DNA from: Bog-756 sp963828385
GTDB taxonomy: Bacteria; Actinomycetota; Acidimicrobiia; Acidimicrobiales; RAAP-2
Assembly (NCBI GenBank): GCA_963828385.1
Contig: CAWHEF010000002.1
Coordinates: 1,798,001-1,862,000 of the forward strand
Direction: 5' to 3'
DNA: 64,000 bases
Below the pieces are notes generated by a model. It did not search any database and was not told the origin of the DNA. It worked only from the letters and a program-made list of their open reading frames with translations. Of the stretch, positions 7,959-16,869 are shown in pieces (within the stretch, counting starts at the first letter, position 1; each line of letters starts with the position of its first letter). A program made the translations under genes and the position numbers.

Positions 7959-9214
7959 CGGCGACGGGTCTCTGGTGCTTCGGGCGGCCGGCGATCGGGC
8001 GGACGCCAGTCGTCGGCGGGTGGGAGCGGGTGGCCGAAGAGGGCTGCGGCGGTGCCGGCGGCCATCGTCCGAACCTCGTGCTCGGGGATGCCGGCCATGG
8101 CCTCGGCCACCACCCGCTGGGTGTCGGGCCACGAGGAGTCGGCGTGGGGATAGTCGCACTCCACCATGATGTGGTCAATGCCGATCCGCTCCCGGACCGG
8201 CATCACCGACGGGTCGTCGATGGTGCAGAAGTAGAAGGTCCGCCCGAGCACCTCGCTCGGCAGCAGGTCCGAGGGCCACGCCGTCGACTCCGTCCCCGAT
8301 GCCGAGTGGTGGAACACGTAGTCGACCCGGTCGAGCAGCATCGGCACCCAGCCGATCCCGCCCTCGGACAGTGCGATCCGCAGGCCGGGGAAGCGCAGGG
8401 GGACGCCGGACCACAGCCACTCGGCCGCCGCCACGAGGGCGTTGACCGGGAACAGGGTGGGCAGCAGCTCGAAAGGCGGTGCCGGCGAGGGGAGGGGCGC
8501 CCACGCCGAGGCACCGGTGTGGAGGCAGACGACGGTCCCCGTCTCCTCGCACGCGGCGAAGAAGGGCTCCCAGTGGTGCGTGAAGATGGAGGCCAGCCCG
8601 AGCTGGGCCGGGAACTCGGGGAAGCTCACGGCCTTGAACCCGCGGTCAGCGTTGTGCCGCACCTCGGCGGCGGCGAGCTCGACGTCGGCCAGCCAGGGCA
8701 GCTGGAGCGGGATGATCCGCTCGGGGTGGGTACCGGCCCAAACCTCGGCGTGCCAGTCGTTCCAGGCCCGCACGCAGGCCAGGCCGAGCTCGGGATCGGC
8801 AGACTGGGAGAACACCGCACCGCAGAACCCGGCGACGAGGGACGGGAAGCAGAGCGACGCCCACACCCCGTTCAGGTCCATGTCACGAACGCGCGCCTCG
8901 ATGTCGAAGCATCCGGGGCGCATCTCGTCGAACCGGGCCGGATCCATGCTCCAGGTGTCACGGGGTCGGCCGGCCACCGCGTTCAGTCCGACGTTCGGGA
9001 AGGTCCGGTCCTCGTAGACCCACATCTGCTCCCCCGACTCGGTCTCCTCCACCCGCGGCGCCCGGTCGGCGAGGGATGCGGGCATCCTCCCCTCGAACAG
9101 GCCCGGCGGCTCGATGAGGTGGTCGTCGACCGAGATGATCGGGACGACGACGGCGCGGGGCTCGGGGTCCGGGTCCAGGGTGCGATCAGCGGCGGATCCG
9201 GCGCTGGTGGCCAT
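7955..9214 (-). CDS. Amidohydrolase_2 family protein (COG2159 type)
   Basis: Metal-dependent hydrolase or decarboxylase of the Amidohydro_2 branch, 419 residues. The N-terminal VDDHLIEPP stands where these proteins carry their first metal-binding strand. Later hallmarks are VCLHTGAS, the LSEGGIGWVPMLLDRVDY segment, and EC-DYPHADSSWP near the C-terminus. In many actinobacteria such proteins sit next to P450s and acyl-CoA genes, with undefined roles. It heads the reverse operon and is divergent, 57 bases away, from the aldehyde dehydrogenase operon. A second member is at 41805. Confidence 0.87.
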   Translation of the reverse strand: MATSAGSAADRTLDPDPEPRAVVVPIISVDDHLIEPPGLFEGRMPASLADRAPRVEETESGEQMWVYEDRTFPNVGLNAVAGRPRDTWSMDPARFDEMRPGCFDIEARVRDMDLNGVWASLCFPSLVAGFCGAVFSQSADPELGLACVRAWNDWHAEVWAGTHPERIIPLQLPWLADVELAAAEVRHNADRGFKAVSFPEFPAQLGLASIFTHHWEPFFAACEETGTVVCLHTGASAWAPLPSPAPPFELLPTLFPVNALVAAAEWLWSGVPLRFPGLRIALSEGGIGWVPMLLDRVDYVFHHSASGTESTAWPSDLLPSEVLGRTFYFCTIDDPSVMPVRERIGIDHIMVECDYPHADSSWPDTQRVVAEAMAGIPEHEVRTMAAGTAAALFGHPLPPADDWRPPDRRPPEAPETRRR

Positions 9215-9271
9215 CGAGACGGCAGGTTATCATGCGTCGAAAATGACGTTCTCACTGGCTGTCCCCCGATC

Positions 9272-10759
9272 ATGACCCCGGCCCCCGACCTCGTGATCGA
9301 CGGCACCGAGCATCCCGGGGAGGCGGGCCGGTACCCGGTCCACAACCCGGCCCGGCCCACCGAGGTCGTCCTCCAGGCCCCGTCGGCGTCGAGCGATCAG
9401 CTCGACGCGGCGGTAACAGCCGCCCGCCGGTCCCAGCCGATGTGGGCCAAGCTCTCCGTCGCCGAGCGCGCCGAGCACGTCGTAGCCGCATCGAAGGAAG
9501 CGGCCGCCGACCTCGACGGATCGGGCGTGGCCGAGCTGCTCACCCGGGAGCACGGCAAGGTCCTCTGGGAGGCGACGTTCGACGTGGGGACGTTCTCGGG
9601 GATGGCCGCAGCGTTCGCCCCCCTGGTCGCCGGGGCACTCGCCACGCGGGTCGACCGCCACGGAGACGGACGCCGTACCTCGGTCGAGCACGTCCCGCTC
9701 GGGGTGGTCGGGGTCATCGTGCCCTACAACTGGCCGGTCTCCATTCTCGGCAACAAGGTGGTGCCCGCCCTGCTCGCCGGCAACACGGTGGTCGTGAAGT
9801 GTCCGCCGACCTGTCCAGGAGCGGTGCTCGCCGTCGCCTCCGCCCTGGCCGGTCACCTGCCCCCCGGCCTCCTCAACGTGGTCAACGGACCCGACGTCGC
9901 CCTCGGACAGGCGCTGGTCGCCCATCCGGGCATCGACATGGTCACCTTCACCGGGGGGGTCACGGCGGGACGGTCGGTCATGGCCGCCGCTGCCGCCGGC
10001 CCCAAACCCGTCGTGCTCGAGCTGGGCGGCAACGACCCCGCCATCGTCGCGCCCGACCTCGACGTCGACGCAGGTGTGGCCGATGCGCTGGTGGGAGCTT
10101 CCTTCGTCACCAGCGGTCAGGTGTGCATGGCCATCAAACGCCTCTACGTGCCCGCCGCCCGCCACGGCGAGATCGTCGACGCCCTCGTCGAACGGCTTTC
10201 GGCCGAGGTGGTGGGCGACGGGCTGGGAGCCGGGGTGACGATGGGACCGGTGCACACCCGAGCCGCTCGGGACCGGGCCGAGTCCCTCGTGACCGGAGCC
10301 GAGGCACACGGCGCCACCGTGCACCGGCCGGCGGCGGTCCGTGACGAGGACGTGGCGGCCGGAGGCTTCTTCGTGTCACCCGCCATCGTGGACGACCCTC
10401 CCTCCGACTCCGCCGTCGTGGCCGAGGAGCAGTTCGCGCCGGTGCTGCCGGTCATCGCCTACGGCAACATCGACGACGCCGTCCACCAGGCCAACGACAC
10501 GCCCTTCGGCCTGTGCGCCTCGATCTGGACCGGGGATCCGGACCTGGCATCGTCGGTGTCGGCCCGGCTGGAGGCCGGAACCGTCTTCGTGAACAGCCAC
10601 GGCATGGGGGCGATGGACCACGTGGCGCCGTTCGGGGGCTGGAAGTCCTCGGGCATCGGCTACGAGCTCGGTGACGAGGGCATGACCGCCTTCAGCCGGG
10701 TGCGCGTGGTGCGGGGCCTCGCCGGTCCAGGGGGTGATGGGCCATCCTCGACACCCTGA
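9272..10759 (+). CDS. NAD(P)-dependent aldehyde dehydrogenase
   Basis: Oxidises an aldehyde to the acid; 495 residues, normal for the family. The active site is complete: Asn153 in PYNWP, Glu250 in LELGGND, and nucleophile Cys285 in SGQVCMAIKR. The frame stays open far upstream on the opposite side of the amidohydrolase gene, but the protein clearly starts at the ATG at 9272, just past the divergent gap. It leads a forward operon with a D-aminoacylase-like gene, an SDR and a 2-hydroxyacid dehydrogenase. It would take an aldehyde made upstream in the pathway. Confidence 0.93.
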   Translation: MTPAPDLVIDGTEHPGEAGRYPVHNPARPTEVVLQAPSASSDQLDAAVTAARRSQPMWAKLSVAERAEHVVAASKEAAADLDGSGVAELLTREHGKVLWEATFDVGTFSGMAAAFAPLVAGALATRVDRHGDGRRTSVEHVPLGVVGVIVPYNWPVSILGNKVVPALLAGNTVVVKCPPTCPGAVLAVASALAGHLPPGLLNVVNGPDVALGQALVAHPGIDMVTFTGGVTAGRSVMAAAAAGPKPVVLELGGNDPAIVAPDLDVDAGVADALVGASFVTSGQVCMAIKRLYVPAARHGEIVDALVERLSAEVVGDGLGAGVTMGPVHTRAARDRAESLVTGAEAHGATVHRPAAVRDEDVAAGGFFVSPAIVDDPPSDSAVVAEEQFAPVLPVIAYGNIDDAVHQANDTPFGLCASIWTGDPDLASSVSARLEAGTVFVNSHGMGAMDHVAPFGGWKSSGIGYELGDEGMTAFSRVRVVRGLAGPGGDGPSSTP

Positions 10760-10773
10760 TCCGATCGGGCACG

Positions 10774-12501
10774 GTGGTGGACGGCACCGGCGCTCCAGCC
10801 CGACGGGCCGACGTCGGCATCCGCGACGGAATGGTGGTCGCCGTCGGCGACGTCGACGACGTCGACGACGCCGCCGTCCGCACCATCGACGCCGACGGCC
10901 TGGTGGTGGCCCCGGGCTTCGTCGACCTCCACACCCACTACGACGCCCAGCTGGCCTGGGACCCTGCCGCCAGCCCGTCCCCCCTCCACGGGGTGACCAC
11001 CGTGATCGGCGGCAACTGCGGGTTCTCCCTGGCACCGGCCGGGCCCGACCACGCAGGCTATCTCGCCCGGATGATGGCGAGGGTCGAGGGGATGCCGCTC
11101 GCCGCCTTGGAGCGGGGGCTCGACTGGGGGTGGAACGGGTTCGGCTCCTGGATCGACCGGCTGGACGGCGCCGTCGGCGTGAACGCCGGCTTCCTCGTCG
11201 GCCACTCCACCCTGCGACGCGCCGCCATGGGCGACCGGTCCGTCGGCGGCCACGCCGAGCCGGCCGACATCGAGGCCATGGTTGCGCTCGCCCATCGCTC
11301 GATGGAGGCGGGGGCTCTCGGGGTCTCCACCTCGCAGGCGAACACCCACCACGACGGCGAGGGCCAGCCCGTGCCGTCACGATGGAGCGAGCGCTCCGAG
11401 CTCGAGTCGCTCGTTGCCGCCGTCAGTTCGCACCCGGGTACGACGGTGGAGCTCATCGTGGCCGGATGCCTCAACGGCTTCACCGACGAGGAGGTGGAGC
11501 TCATGGGCTCGCTCTCCCTCCTCGCCGGCCGTCCCGTGAACTGGAACGTGCTGGGCGTGTCGGCGGCCAACCCCGGGTCGGTCGACGCCCAGCTGGCGGC
11601 GTCGACGGCGGCCGCCCGCCGAGGGGCCCGGGTCGTGGCCCTGACCCTGCCCCACAGCATGCACGTCACGCTCTCGTTCCTCACCGGCGCCATCCTCGAC
11701 GGGTTCCCGGGCTGGCGCGAGGTTCTCGCCCTCCCCGTGCCCGAGCGGATCGCCGCCCTGTCCGATCCGGCCACGAGGAGGCGGCTCGATGCCGGGGCGC
11801 ACTCGGATGAGGCCGGCATCCTCTCCGCCCTGGCCAACTGGGAGATCCTCCGGTTCGACGAGGTGTTCGACGCGGCCAACGCAGCCTGCGAAGGCCGCAG
11901 CGTGCGGCACGTCGCCGCCGAGCGGGGCTGCGACCCCTTCGACGCCCTGCTCGACGTGGTGGTGGCCGACGGGCTGCGCACCAGGCTCTCCCCTCCCATG
12001 CCCGAGAGCGACGCCGACTGGGAGCTCCGCGCCCGGACGTGGATGGACGATCGGGTGGTCGTCGGCGGCTCCGACGCCGGTGCCCATCTGGACGTCATGT
12101 GCGGGGCCGTGTACACCACGACGCTGCTGGCCGAGGCGGTCCGCGAGCGGGAGCTCCTCTCCTGGGAGGACGCAGTCCGCCTCCTCACCGACGTCCCGGC
12201 CCGCCTCTACGGGCTCCGGGGTCGGGGGCGGCTCCGGTCGGGCTGGTTCGCCGACGTGGTGGTCATCGACCCCGTGAAGGTCGGGCCGCGGGCCGAGAGG
12301 ACGAAGTCCGATCTGCCCGGTAGGGCGTCCCGCCTCTACGCCGAGGCCGACGGGATCGAGCACGTCCTCGTCAACGGGACCGAGACCGTGGTCCACGGGA
12401 AGCTCACCGGTACGCTGCCGGGGACGGTGCTGCGGTCGGGACGCGATACCGAGACGGTGCCGATCCCCGGTGCCACTGCACAGAGGGCGGGAGAGCGATG
12501 A
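10774..12501 (+). CDS. N-acyl-D-amino-acid deacylase-like amidohydrolase
   Basis: Zinc-dependent amidohydrolase of the D-aminoacylase branch, 575 residues. It has GTGAPARRADVGI at the front, the metal motif FVDLHTHYDAQ (HxH), GGNCGFS, and the late GGSDAGAHLD. It ends with the DVVVIDP strand. The start is awkward: the typical first strand is encoded in frame just upstream (10741-10773 reads AILDTLIRSGT), but no ATG, GTG or TTG occurs between an upstream TGA at 10735 and the GTG at 10774. A CTG at 10756, overlapping the ALDH stop, would restore it. Substrate unknown. Confidence 0.85.
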   Translation: MVDGTGAPARRADVGIRDGMVVAVGDVDDVDDAAVRTIDADGLVVAPGFVDLHTHYDAQLAWDPAASPSPLHGVTTVIGGNCGFSLAPAGPDHAGYLARMMARVEGMPLAALERGLDWGWNGFGSWIDRLDGAVGVNAGFLVGHSTLRRAAMGDRSVGGHAEPADIEAMVALAHRSMEAGALGVSTSQANTHHDGEGQPVPSRWSERSELESLVAAVSSHPGTTVELIVAGCLNGFTDEEVELMGSLSLLAGRPVNWNVLGVSAANPGSVDAQLAASTAAARRGARVVALTLPHSMHVTLSFLTGAILDGFPGWREVLALPVPERIAALSDPATRRRLDAGAHSDEAGILSALANWEILRFDEVFDAANAACEGRSVRHVAAERGCDPFDALLDVVVADGLRTRLSPPMPESDADWELRARTWMDDRVVVGGSDAGAHLDVMCGAVYTTTLLAEAVRERELLSWEDAVRLLTDVPARLYGLRGRGRLRSGWFADVVVIDPVKVGPRAERTKSDLPGRASRLYAEADGIEHVLVNGTETVVHGKLTGTLPGTVLRSGRDTETVPIPGATAQRAGER

Positions 12502-12566
12502 GGGCCAGGTGGAGGACCAGATGAGCAGGCGCAGCGAGTAGAGCGACGGGGCCCGACACGGAGGGT

Positions 12567-13385
12567 GTGGCCCTGGTCACCGGGGCCTCGTCGGGGATCG
12601 GGGCGGCGACGGCACGTCTGCTGGCGGAGCACGGAACAACGGTGGCGCTCGTCGCCCGCAGGGCCGATCGCCTGAAGGAGGTGCTCGCCGACTGCCGGGG
12701 CACGGCGCCCTCGTCTGCCTCCTTTCCAGCCGACCTCTCCGACCCCGATGCCGCCGCCCAGCTCGCCGTGGCCGTCTGGGACGAGATGGGGGGCGTCGAC
12801 GTCCTGGTCAACAACGCCGGCATCCCCCTGCGCAAGCCGGTGCAGCGGGTGACCCTCGACGAGGTGCGCCGGGCCATGACCGTCAACTACCTGTCGCCGG
12901 TGGCCATGACGCTCGCCCTCCTCCCCCGGATGCTCGAGCGCCGGTCGGGGACCATCGTCAATGTCTCGAGCCTCGGCGGGCGGTTGGGCATCGCCACCGA
13001 GGCGGCCTACTGCGGGTCCAAGTTCGCCCTGGCCGGCTGGAGCGAGTCCCTGGCCGCCGACCTCGTCGGCACGGGCGTGTCCGTACGGCTCATCCTCCCC
13101 GGCGCCATCGATACCGAGATCTGGGACCAGCCCGGAAACGATGCGCCTTTGTATAGCGGGCCGCTGGTGCCGGCGGACGAGGTGGCAGAGGGCATCGTGG
13201 CCTCCCTGGACAGCTCGGCCTTCGAGCACTACCTGCCCGATCTGAAGGCGGTCGTGGAGATGAAGACCGCGGACTTCGACGGGTTCGTCGCCGGGATGCT
13301 GGCCATGGCCGAAGGCGACGTGGACGAAGCGGCGATGGGGAAGACGATGACCGGCGGCAGTACTGCCGGTGGGAAGGGTACGTGA
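12567..13385 (+). CDS. Short-chain dehydrogenase/reductase
   Basis: SDR of 272 residues. It starts directly at the first Rossmann strand (GTG at 12567, then ALVTGASSGIG), with NNAG at about residue 89, catalytic Ser in NVSSLGG, and Tyr/Lys in AAYCGSKFALAG. The usual five to ten residues before the strand would need an upstream start, but the only in-frame codons back to a TGA at 12522 contain none, so the short N-terminus is accepted. Its TGA overlaps the GTG of the next gene (GTGA at 13382), so they are coupled. Confidence 0.88.
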   Translation: MALVTGASSGIGAATARLLAEHGTTVALVARRADRLKEVLADCRGTAPSSASFPADLSDPDAAAQLAVAVWDEMGGVDVLVNNAGIPLRKPVQRVTLDEVRRAMTVNYLSPVAMTLALLPRMLERRSGTIVNVSSLGGRLGIATEAAYCGSKFALAGWSESLAADLVGTGVSVRLILPGAIDTEIWDQPGNDAPLYSGPLVPADEVAEGIVASLDSSAFEHYLPDLKAVVEMKTADFDGFVAGMLAMAEGDVDEAAMGKTMTGGSTAGGKGT

Positions 13386-14377
13386 ACGTGGACGCCGACG
13401 CAAAGCCCAAGGCCCTGGTCACGGCGGCGGTACGGGGTCCGGGACTCGATCTCCTCTCTGAGCTGGCAGACGTAACGCTCGACTCATGGCTCGACCAGCC
13501 CACCCTGCGCATCTACAACGCCGACCAGCTGGCCGGCCGGGTCGCCGACCTCGGAGCGTCGATCGTCGTGGTGGAGAGCGACCAGTGCGCCGGTCCCCTC
13601 TTCGACCTGCCGCTCGTGGCCGTGTGCAGCTGCCGGGGCGATCCGACCAACGTCGACGTGGCGGAGGCGACGGCGGCCGGCATACCGGTGCTCCGGGCGC
13701 CGGGACGCAACGCCGACGGCGTGGCCGAGCTGGCGGTCGGGCTCCTCTTCGCCGCCACCCGGCGCATCGTGGCCGCCGACGCCGACGTCCGCCAGGGCCA
13801 GATCTACCGGGACGGCACCATTCCCTACCAGCGGTTCCGAGCTTGGCAGATGGCGGGGAAGACGGCCGGCCTCGTGGGCCTCGGATCGGTGGGCCGGGCC
13901 TTGAGGTGGCGCCTCGCCGGCCTCGGCATGGAGGTCATCGCCTACGATCCCTTCGCAGACGAGGCGACGGTGAGCCTCGACGAGCTACTGCACCGTTCAG
14001 ACGTCGTCTCGCTCCACGCCCCGGTCACACCGGAGACCAAGGGCATGATCGGCTCCAAGGAGTTCGACGCCATGCGCGACGGAGTCGTCTTTCTGAACAC
14101 GGCCCGGGCTGCGCTGCACGACACCGACGCCCTCGTGGCCGCCCTGTCGTCGGGAAGGGTGGCGGCTGCGGGACTCGACCACTTCGAAGGCGAGCACCTC
14201 GATCGCGATCATCCCCTGACCGGGTTCGGCTCGGTCGTGCTCGCACCCCACATCGGCGGTGCCACGTACGACACCGAAGCCAACCACACGAGGATGATCG
14301 CCGAGGACCTGTGCCGGCTCATGGCCGGTGCCCGGCCGCTCCACTGCGTCAATCCCGAGGTGCTCGACCGGCGCTGA
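13382..14377 (+). CDS. D-isomer specific 2-hydroxyacid dehydrogenase
   Basis: NAD-dependent reduction of a 2-oxoacid or the reverse; 331 residues. The dinucleotide site reads GLVGLGSVGRALRWRLAG, followed by the acidic end of the second strand in YDPFAD. The catalytic series is only partly standard. In the first conserved segment the Arg is kept (LNTARAALHDTDAL), the Glu region reads DHFEGE, and the His lies in LAPHIGGATYDTE. It closes the forward operon and is convergent with a P450 gene eight bases on. With the ALDH and SDR it suggests stepwise alcohol/aldehyde/hydroxyacid chemistry. Confidence 0.88.
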   Translation: MNVDADAKPKALVTAAVRGPGLDLLSELADVTLDSWLDQPTLRIYNADQLAGRVADLGASIVVVESDQCAGPLFDLPLVAVCSCRGDPTNVDVAEATAAGIPVLRAPGRNADGVAELAVGLLFAATRRIVAADADVRQGQIYRDGTIPYQRFRAWQMAGKTAGLVGLGSVGRALRWRLAGLGMEVIAYDPFADEATVSLDELLHRSDVVSLHAPVTPETKGMIGSKEFDAMRDGVVFLNTARAALHDTDALVAALSSGRVAAAGLDHFEGEHLDRDHPLTGFGSVVLAPHIGGATYDTEANHTRMIAEDLCRLMAGARPLHCVNPEVLDRR

Positions 14378-14385
14378 GCGGCGCC

Positions 14386-15675
14386 TCAGTCGGCCAGCGT
14401 GAACGCCACGGGCAGGGCTGTCGGCGAACGGAACGCCATCCCTTTGATGTGAAGATCCTGGCCGGGTTCGGGGTCGAGTCGCAGCCCCCCGAGCCGGTCG
14501 AGGAGCGCGTTCATCGCTACCCGAGTCTCCATCCTGGCCAGGTGCATGCCGAGGCAGACGTGGATCCCGAACCCGAAGCCCACGTTCTGCTTGGACTCCC
14601 GGAAGACGTCGAACCGGTCGGGGTCGACATGCTTGCGCTCGTCACGGTTCGCCGCCCCGAGCAGCAGCCCGACGTCGGCTCCCTTCTCGACCGGCTTCCC
14701 GCCGAGCTCGGCGTCGCGGGTGGCCCGCCGCAGGATGACCGTTACCGGCGGTTCCCACCGGATGACCTCCTCGAACGCCGGAGCCAGGAGCGAGCGATCT
14801 GCGGTGACGGCGGCGAGCTGGTCAGGGTTCGTCAACAGCCCGTAGAGGAGGCTGCCCGACGCCCGATAGGTGGTCTCCACACCGGCCGGCAGAAGGAGAC
14901 GGAGGAACGAGTAGATCTCCTCGTCGTCGAGGCGGCGCCCGTCCACCTCGACCTTGGCCAGCTCGCTGATGAGGTCGTCGGCAGGCTGGCGGCGGCGCTC
15001 AGCGAGCACGTCGGCGAAGTAGTCCCGCAGCGCCTCGGAGGCGGCTGTGCCCCGATCCCAGTTGGCGGCCACGCTGGTGATGGCGATCGCCCATCGCTGG
15101 AAGGTCGGGAAATCCGCTCGGGGCAAGCCGAGGATGTGGGCGATGACCTGCACGGGGAAGTTGAACGTCATCTCTCTCACGAGGTCGGCGTGGCCGTGGT
15201 CGGGGAACCCGTCGATGAGCTCGTTCACCACACACCGGACCAGCCCGTCCTCCCATTTCTCGAGGATCTTGGAACGGAAAGTCGGGGAGACGAGCGCCCG
15301 GTGCACACGGTGGTCGGGCTCGTCCATCTGGAGGATGGTCCGCCCCATCACCGCTCCCATGATCCCCTCGTAGACCGAGGAGGAGTACGTCTCGTTGTCC
15401 CGGAGGACCTGGACGACTTCGTCAAACCCGAGCACGGTCACCGGCGGAGGGGCGTCGGGGTTCGGGATGTCCAAGCCGTCCATGACGTCGCCATGGTCAC
15501 CGAGGTCGATCGGCCCGATGTGGACGGGGCTCTCCCGCCGGAGCTCGTGGAACCTCGGGTAGGGATCGCGGATGTTTCCCGAGACCGTGTCCTGCAGCTC
15601 GAAGGGATCGAACGGCATCGGGCGTGCCGCCGCCTTCTCGGTCTTGCCCGCTGCTCTCGTCGTTGCCATCGTCAT
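14386..15675 (-). CDS. Cytochrome P450 (soluble, bacterial)
   Basis: A 429-residue P450. Heme loop FGFGIHVCLG with Cys at about 374; ExxR at 303-306 (EVIR); I-helix PAGVETTY (263-270), with Glu and the Thr pair. The ATG at 15675 is chosen over an upstream in-frame ATG because AGAGGAAGG lies nine bases before it. It is divergent from the TetR gene across a 297-base gap, so that regulator probably controls it. The substrate is unknown; such P450s in actinobacteria often hydroxylate steroid or terpenoid rings or chains. Confidence 0.93.
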   Translation of the reverse strand: MTMATTRAAGKTEKAAARPMPFDPFELQDTVSGNIRDPYPRFHELRRESPVHIGPIDLGDHGDVMDGLDIPNPDAPPPVTVLGFDEVVQVLRDNETYSSSVYEGIMGAVMGRTILQMDEPDHRVHRALVSPTFRSKILEKWEDGLVRCVVNELIDGFPDHGHADLVREMTFNFPVQVIAHILGLPRADFPTFQRWAIAITSVAANWDRGTAASEALRDYFADVLAERRRQPADDLISELAKVEVDGRRLDDEEIYSFLRLLLPAGVETTYRASGSLLYGLLTNPDQLAAVTADRSLLAPAFEEVIRWEPPVTVILRRATRDAELGGKPVEKGADVGLLLGAANRDERKHVDPDRFDVFRESKQNVGFGFGIHVCLGMHLARMETRVAMNALLDRLGGLRLDPEPGQDLHIKGMAFRSPTALPVAFTLAD

Positions 15676-15972
15676 CCGGTGCCACCTTCCTCTCGGGCCT
15701 CGAGCGGTCGCCTCCACGCTGTCCTGCGGTCGGGGGCGCCGGCCGGAGCCGTGGTCACCTACCTGGCTCAGCATAATCAAACGTTCGTTGGGGTGCACGC
15801 ACCGGCGGCCACGCTGGGTGGCGGCCCTCCGGCCCGGGGGCGAATCGACGCGAGCGGTGGTCCGCGCGCGTGGGTCCCGACCGGACCGAGAACGTCTCTG
15901 AGGTGGAGAGATACGTGACCCTGGGTGGGCGGCGAACCGAGTGGTTCGACGCGGACCGAATTAGGCCCGACA
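15676..15972. promoter_or_regulatory. Divergent P450/tetR control region with candidate operator
   Basis: This non-coding gap holds the promoters of both flanking genes. Bases 15778-15790 (CAAACGTTCGTTG) are a near-palindrome centred on AACGTT, a plausible TetR-family half-site pair. A second, weaker dyad is ACGTCTCT...AGAGATACGT around 15891-15915. No confident -35/-10 pair was found. The regulator-target arrangement is the main support. Confidence 0.4.
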
Positions 15973-16686
15973 ATGGGAGTCGTGCCCCCGAGCTCGACGG
16001 CAGATTCTCCGGCGCGGTCGGGAAGGGGCCAGCGCCAGCACATCCTGTCGGTCGCCCTCACGCTCATGGCCCAGCACGGCGTGGCCGGCACCAGCATGCG
16101 TGACCTGGCCGCCGCCACCGGGCTCAACGTCGCCACCCTCTACCACTACTTCCCGTCCAAGCGGGAACTCCTCGTCGCCGTGCTCGAGGAGCAGGGGTTC
16201 GTCGACAGCCTCGCTGCGACGCCGGCGGTCGCGGCCCCGGCGGTCACGGCTCCGGCGGTCACGGCTGCGGGGTCAGCGGTGACCACGTCCGGCGGCTCGA
16301 ACACCTCGCTTGTCCGCGACCCTGCCCTGGGGCTCGCCGACCTCCTCGCCGACATGCTCGCCTCGATGCTGCAGGTCGAGGACTTCATCCGCCTCATGCT
16401 CGGCGAGGCGCTCCGCGGTGACGAGACCGCTCTCACTGTCGGGGTCGATCTCTTCACCGCCACGCAAGAGTCGATCGAACGGTGGTTGGAGGAGTCACGG
16501 CCTGACCTCGGCGATCCGACGGAGCGGGCAGCCATGGCCCGCGCACTCCGGGCCATGGTCGTGGGCTACTTCTTCGAGCACGTGGCTGGCGTGTTGTTCG
16601 ACAACAGCACCGACCAGGAAGAGGCCCTCCGCTCGCTCGCCGCGGCGTCAGCGGCCTTCTTCGAGCACGCTCCGGGCAAGGACTGA
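15973..16686 (+). CDS. TetR family transcriptional regulator
   Basis: A 237-residue repressor. The N-terminal helix-turn-helix is clear: ILSVALTLMAQHGVAGTSM, then LAAATGLNVATLYHYF and PSKRELLVAVL. The C-terminal ligand domain is all-helical. Between the domains sits an Ala/Val/Pro/Thr linker made by a 15-bp repeat (three units at 16222-16266), which is unusual. The ATG at 15973 is preferred over one 16 codons earlier, because the earlier segment has no family match. It is divergent from the P450 at 14386, the likely target. Confidence 0.88.
   Translation: MGVVPPSSTADSPARSGRGQRQHILSVALTLMAQHGVAGTSMRDLAAATGLNVATLYHYFPSKRELLVAVLEEQGFVDSLAATPAVAAPAVTAPAVTAAGSAVTTSGGSNTSLVRDPALGLADLLADMLASMLQVEDFIRLMLGEALRGDETALTVGVDLFTATQESIERWLEESRPDLGDPTERAAMARALRAMVVGYFFEHVAGVLFDNSTDQEEALRSLAAASAAFFEHAPGKD
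16222..16266 (+). repeat. 15-bp tandem repeat x3 inside tetR
   Basis: Units start at 16222, 16237 and 16252, each a version of CCGGCGGTCACGGCT; the last two are identical and the first differs by two bases. The repeat keeps the reading frame and encodes the PAVTA-type linker between the DNA-binding and ligand domains. Confidence 0.85.
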
Positions 16687-16869
16687 CCTCAGGCGGCGCC
16701 GGCTCCTTGGCTCCAGGCTCGACCGGGCACCCGGGAACGAGCCTCCCTCACCCCGCCGAGCCCTGGGCCTGTTGAACGGCTTGAGAGGTCATGTCCTCCA
16801 CCTGGAAGGCAGGTGGGGGTGTGAGCGGCATCTCGGTCCCAAACGCCGGAAGGCGACCGTTGCCGTCCT

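Noticed and set aside
7844..9271. Upstream extension of the aldehyde dehydrogenase frame (476 codons)
   Set aside because: It lies opposite the SDR and amidohydrolase genes and has no family-like content; high GC keeps antisense frames open.
13486..15918. 810-codon forward open frame
   Set aside because: Overlaps the 2-hydroxyacid dehydrogenase in another frame and runs antisense to a clear P450; composition is Arg/Gly/Pro-rich.
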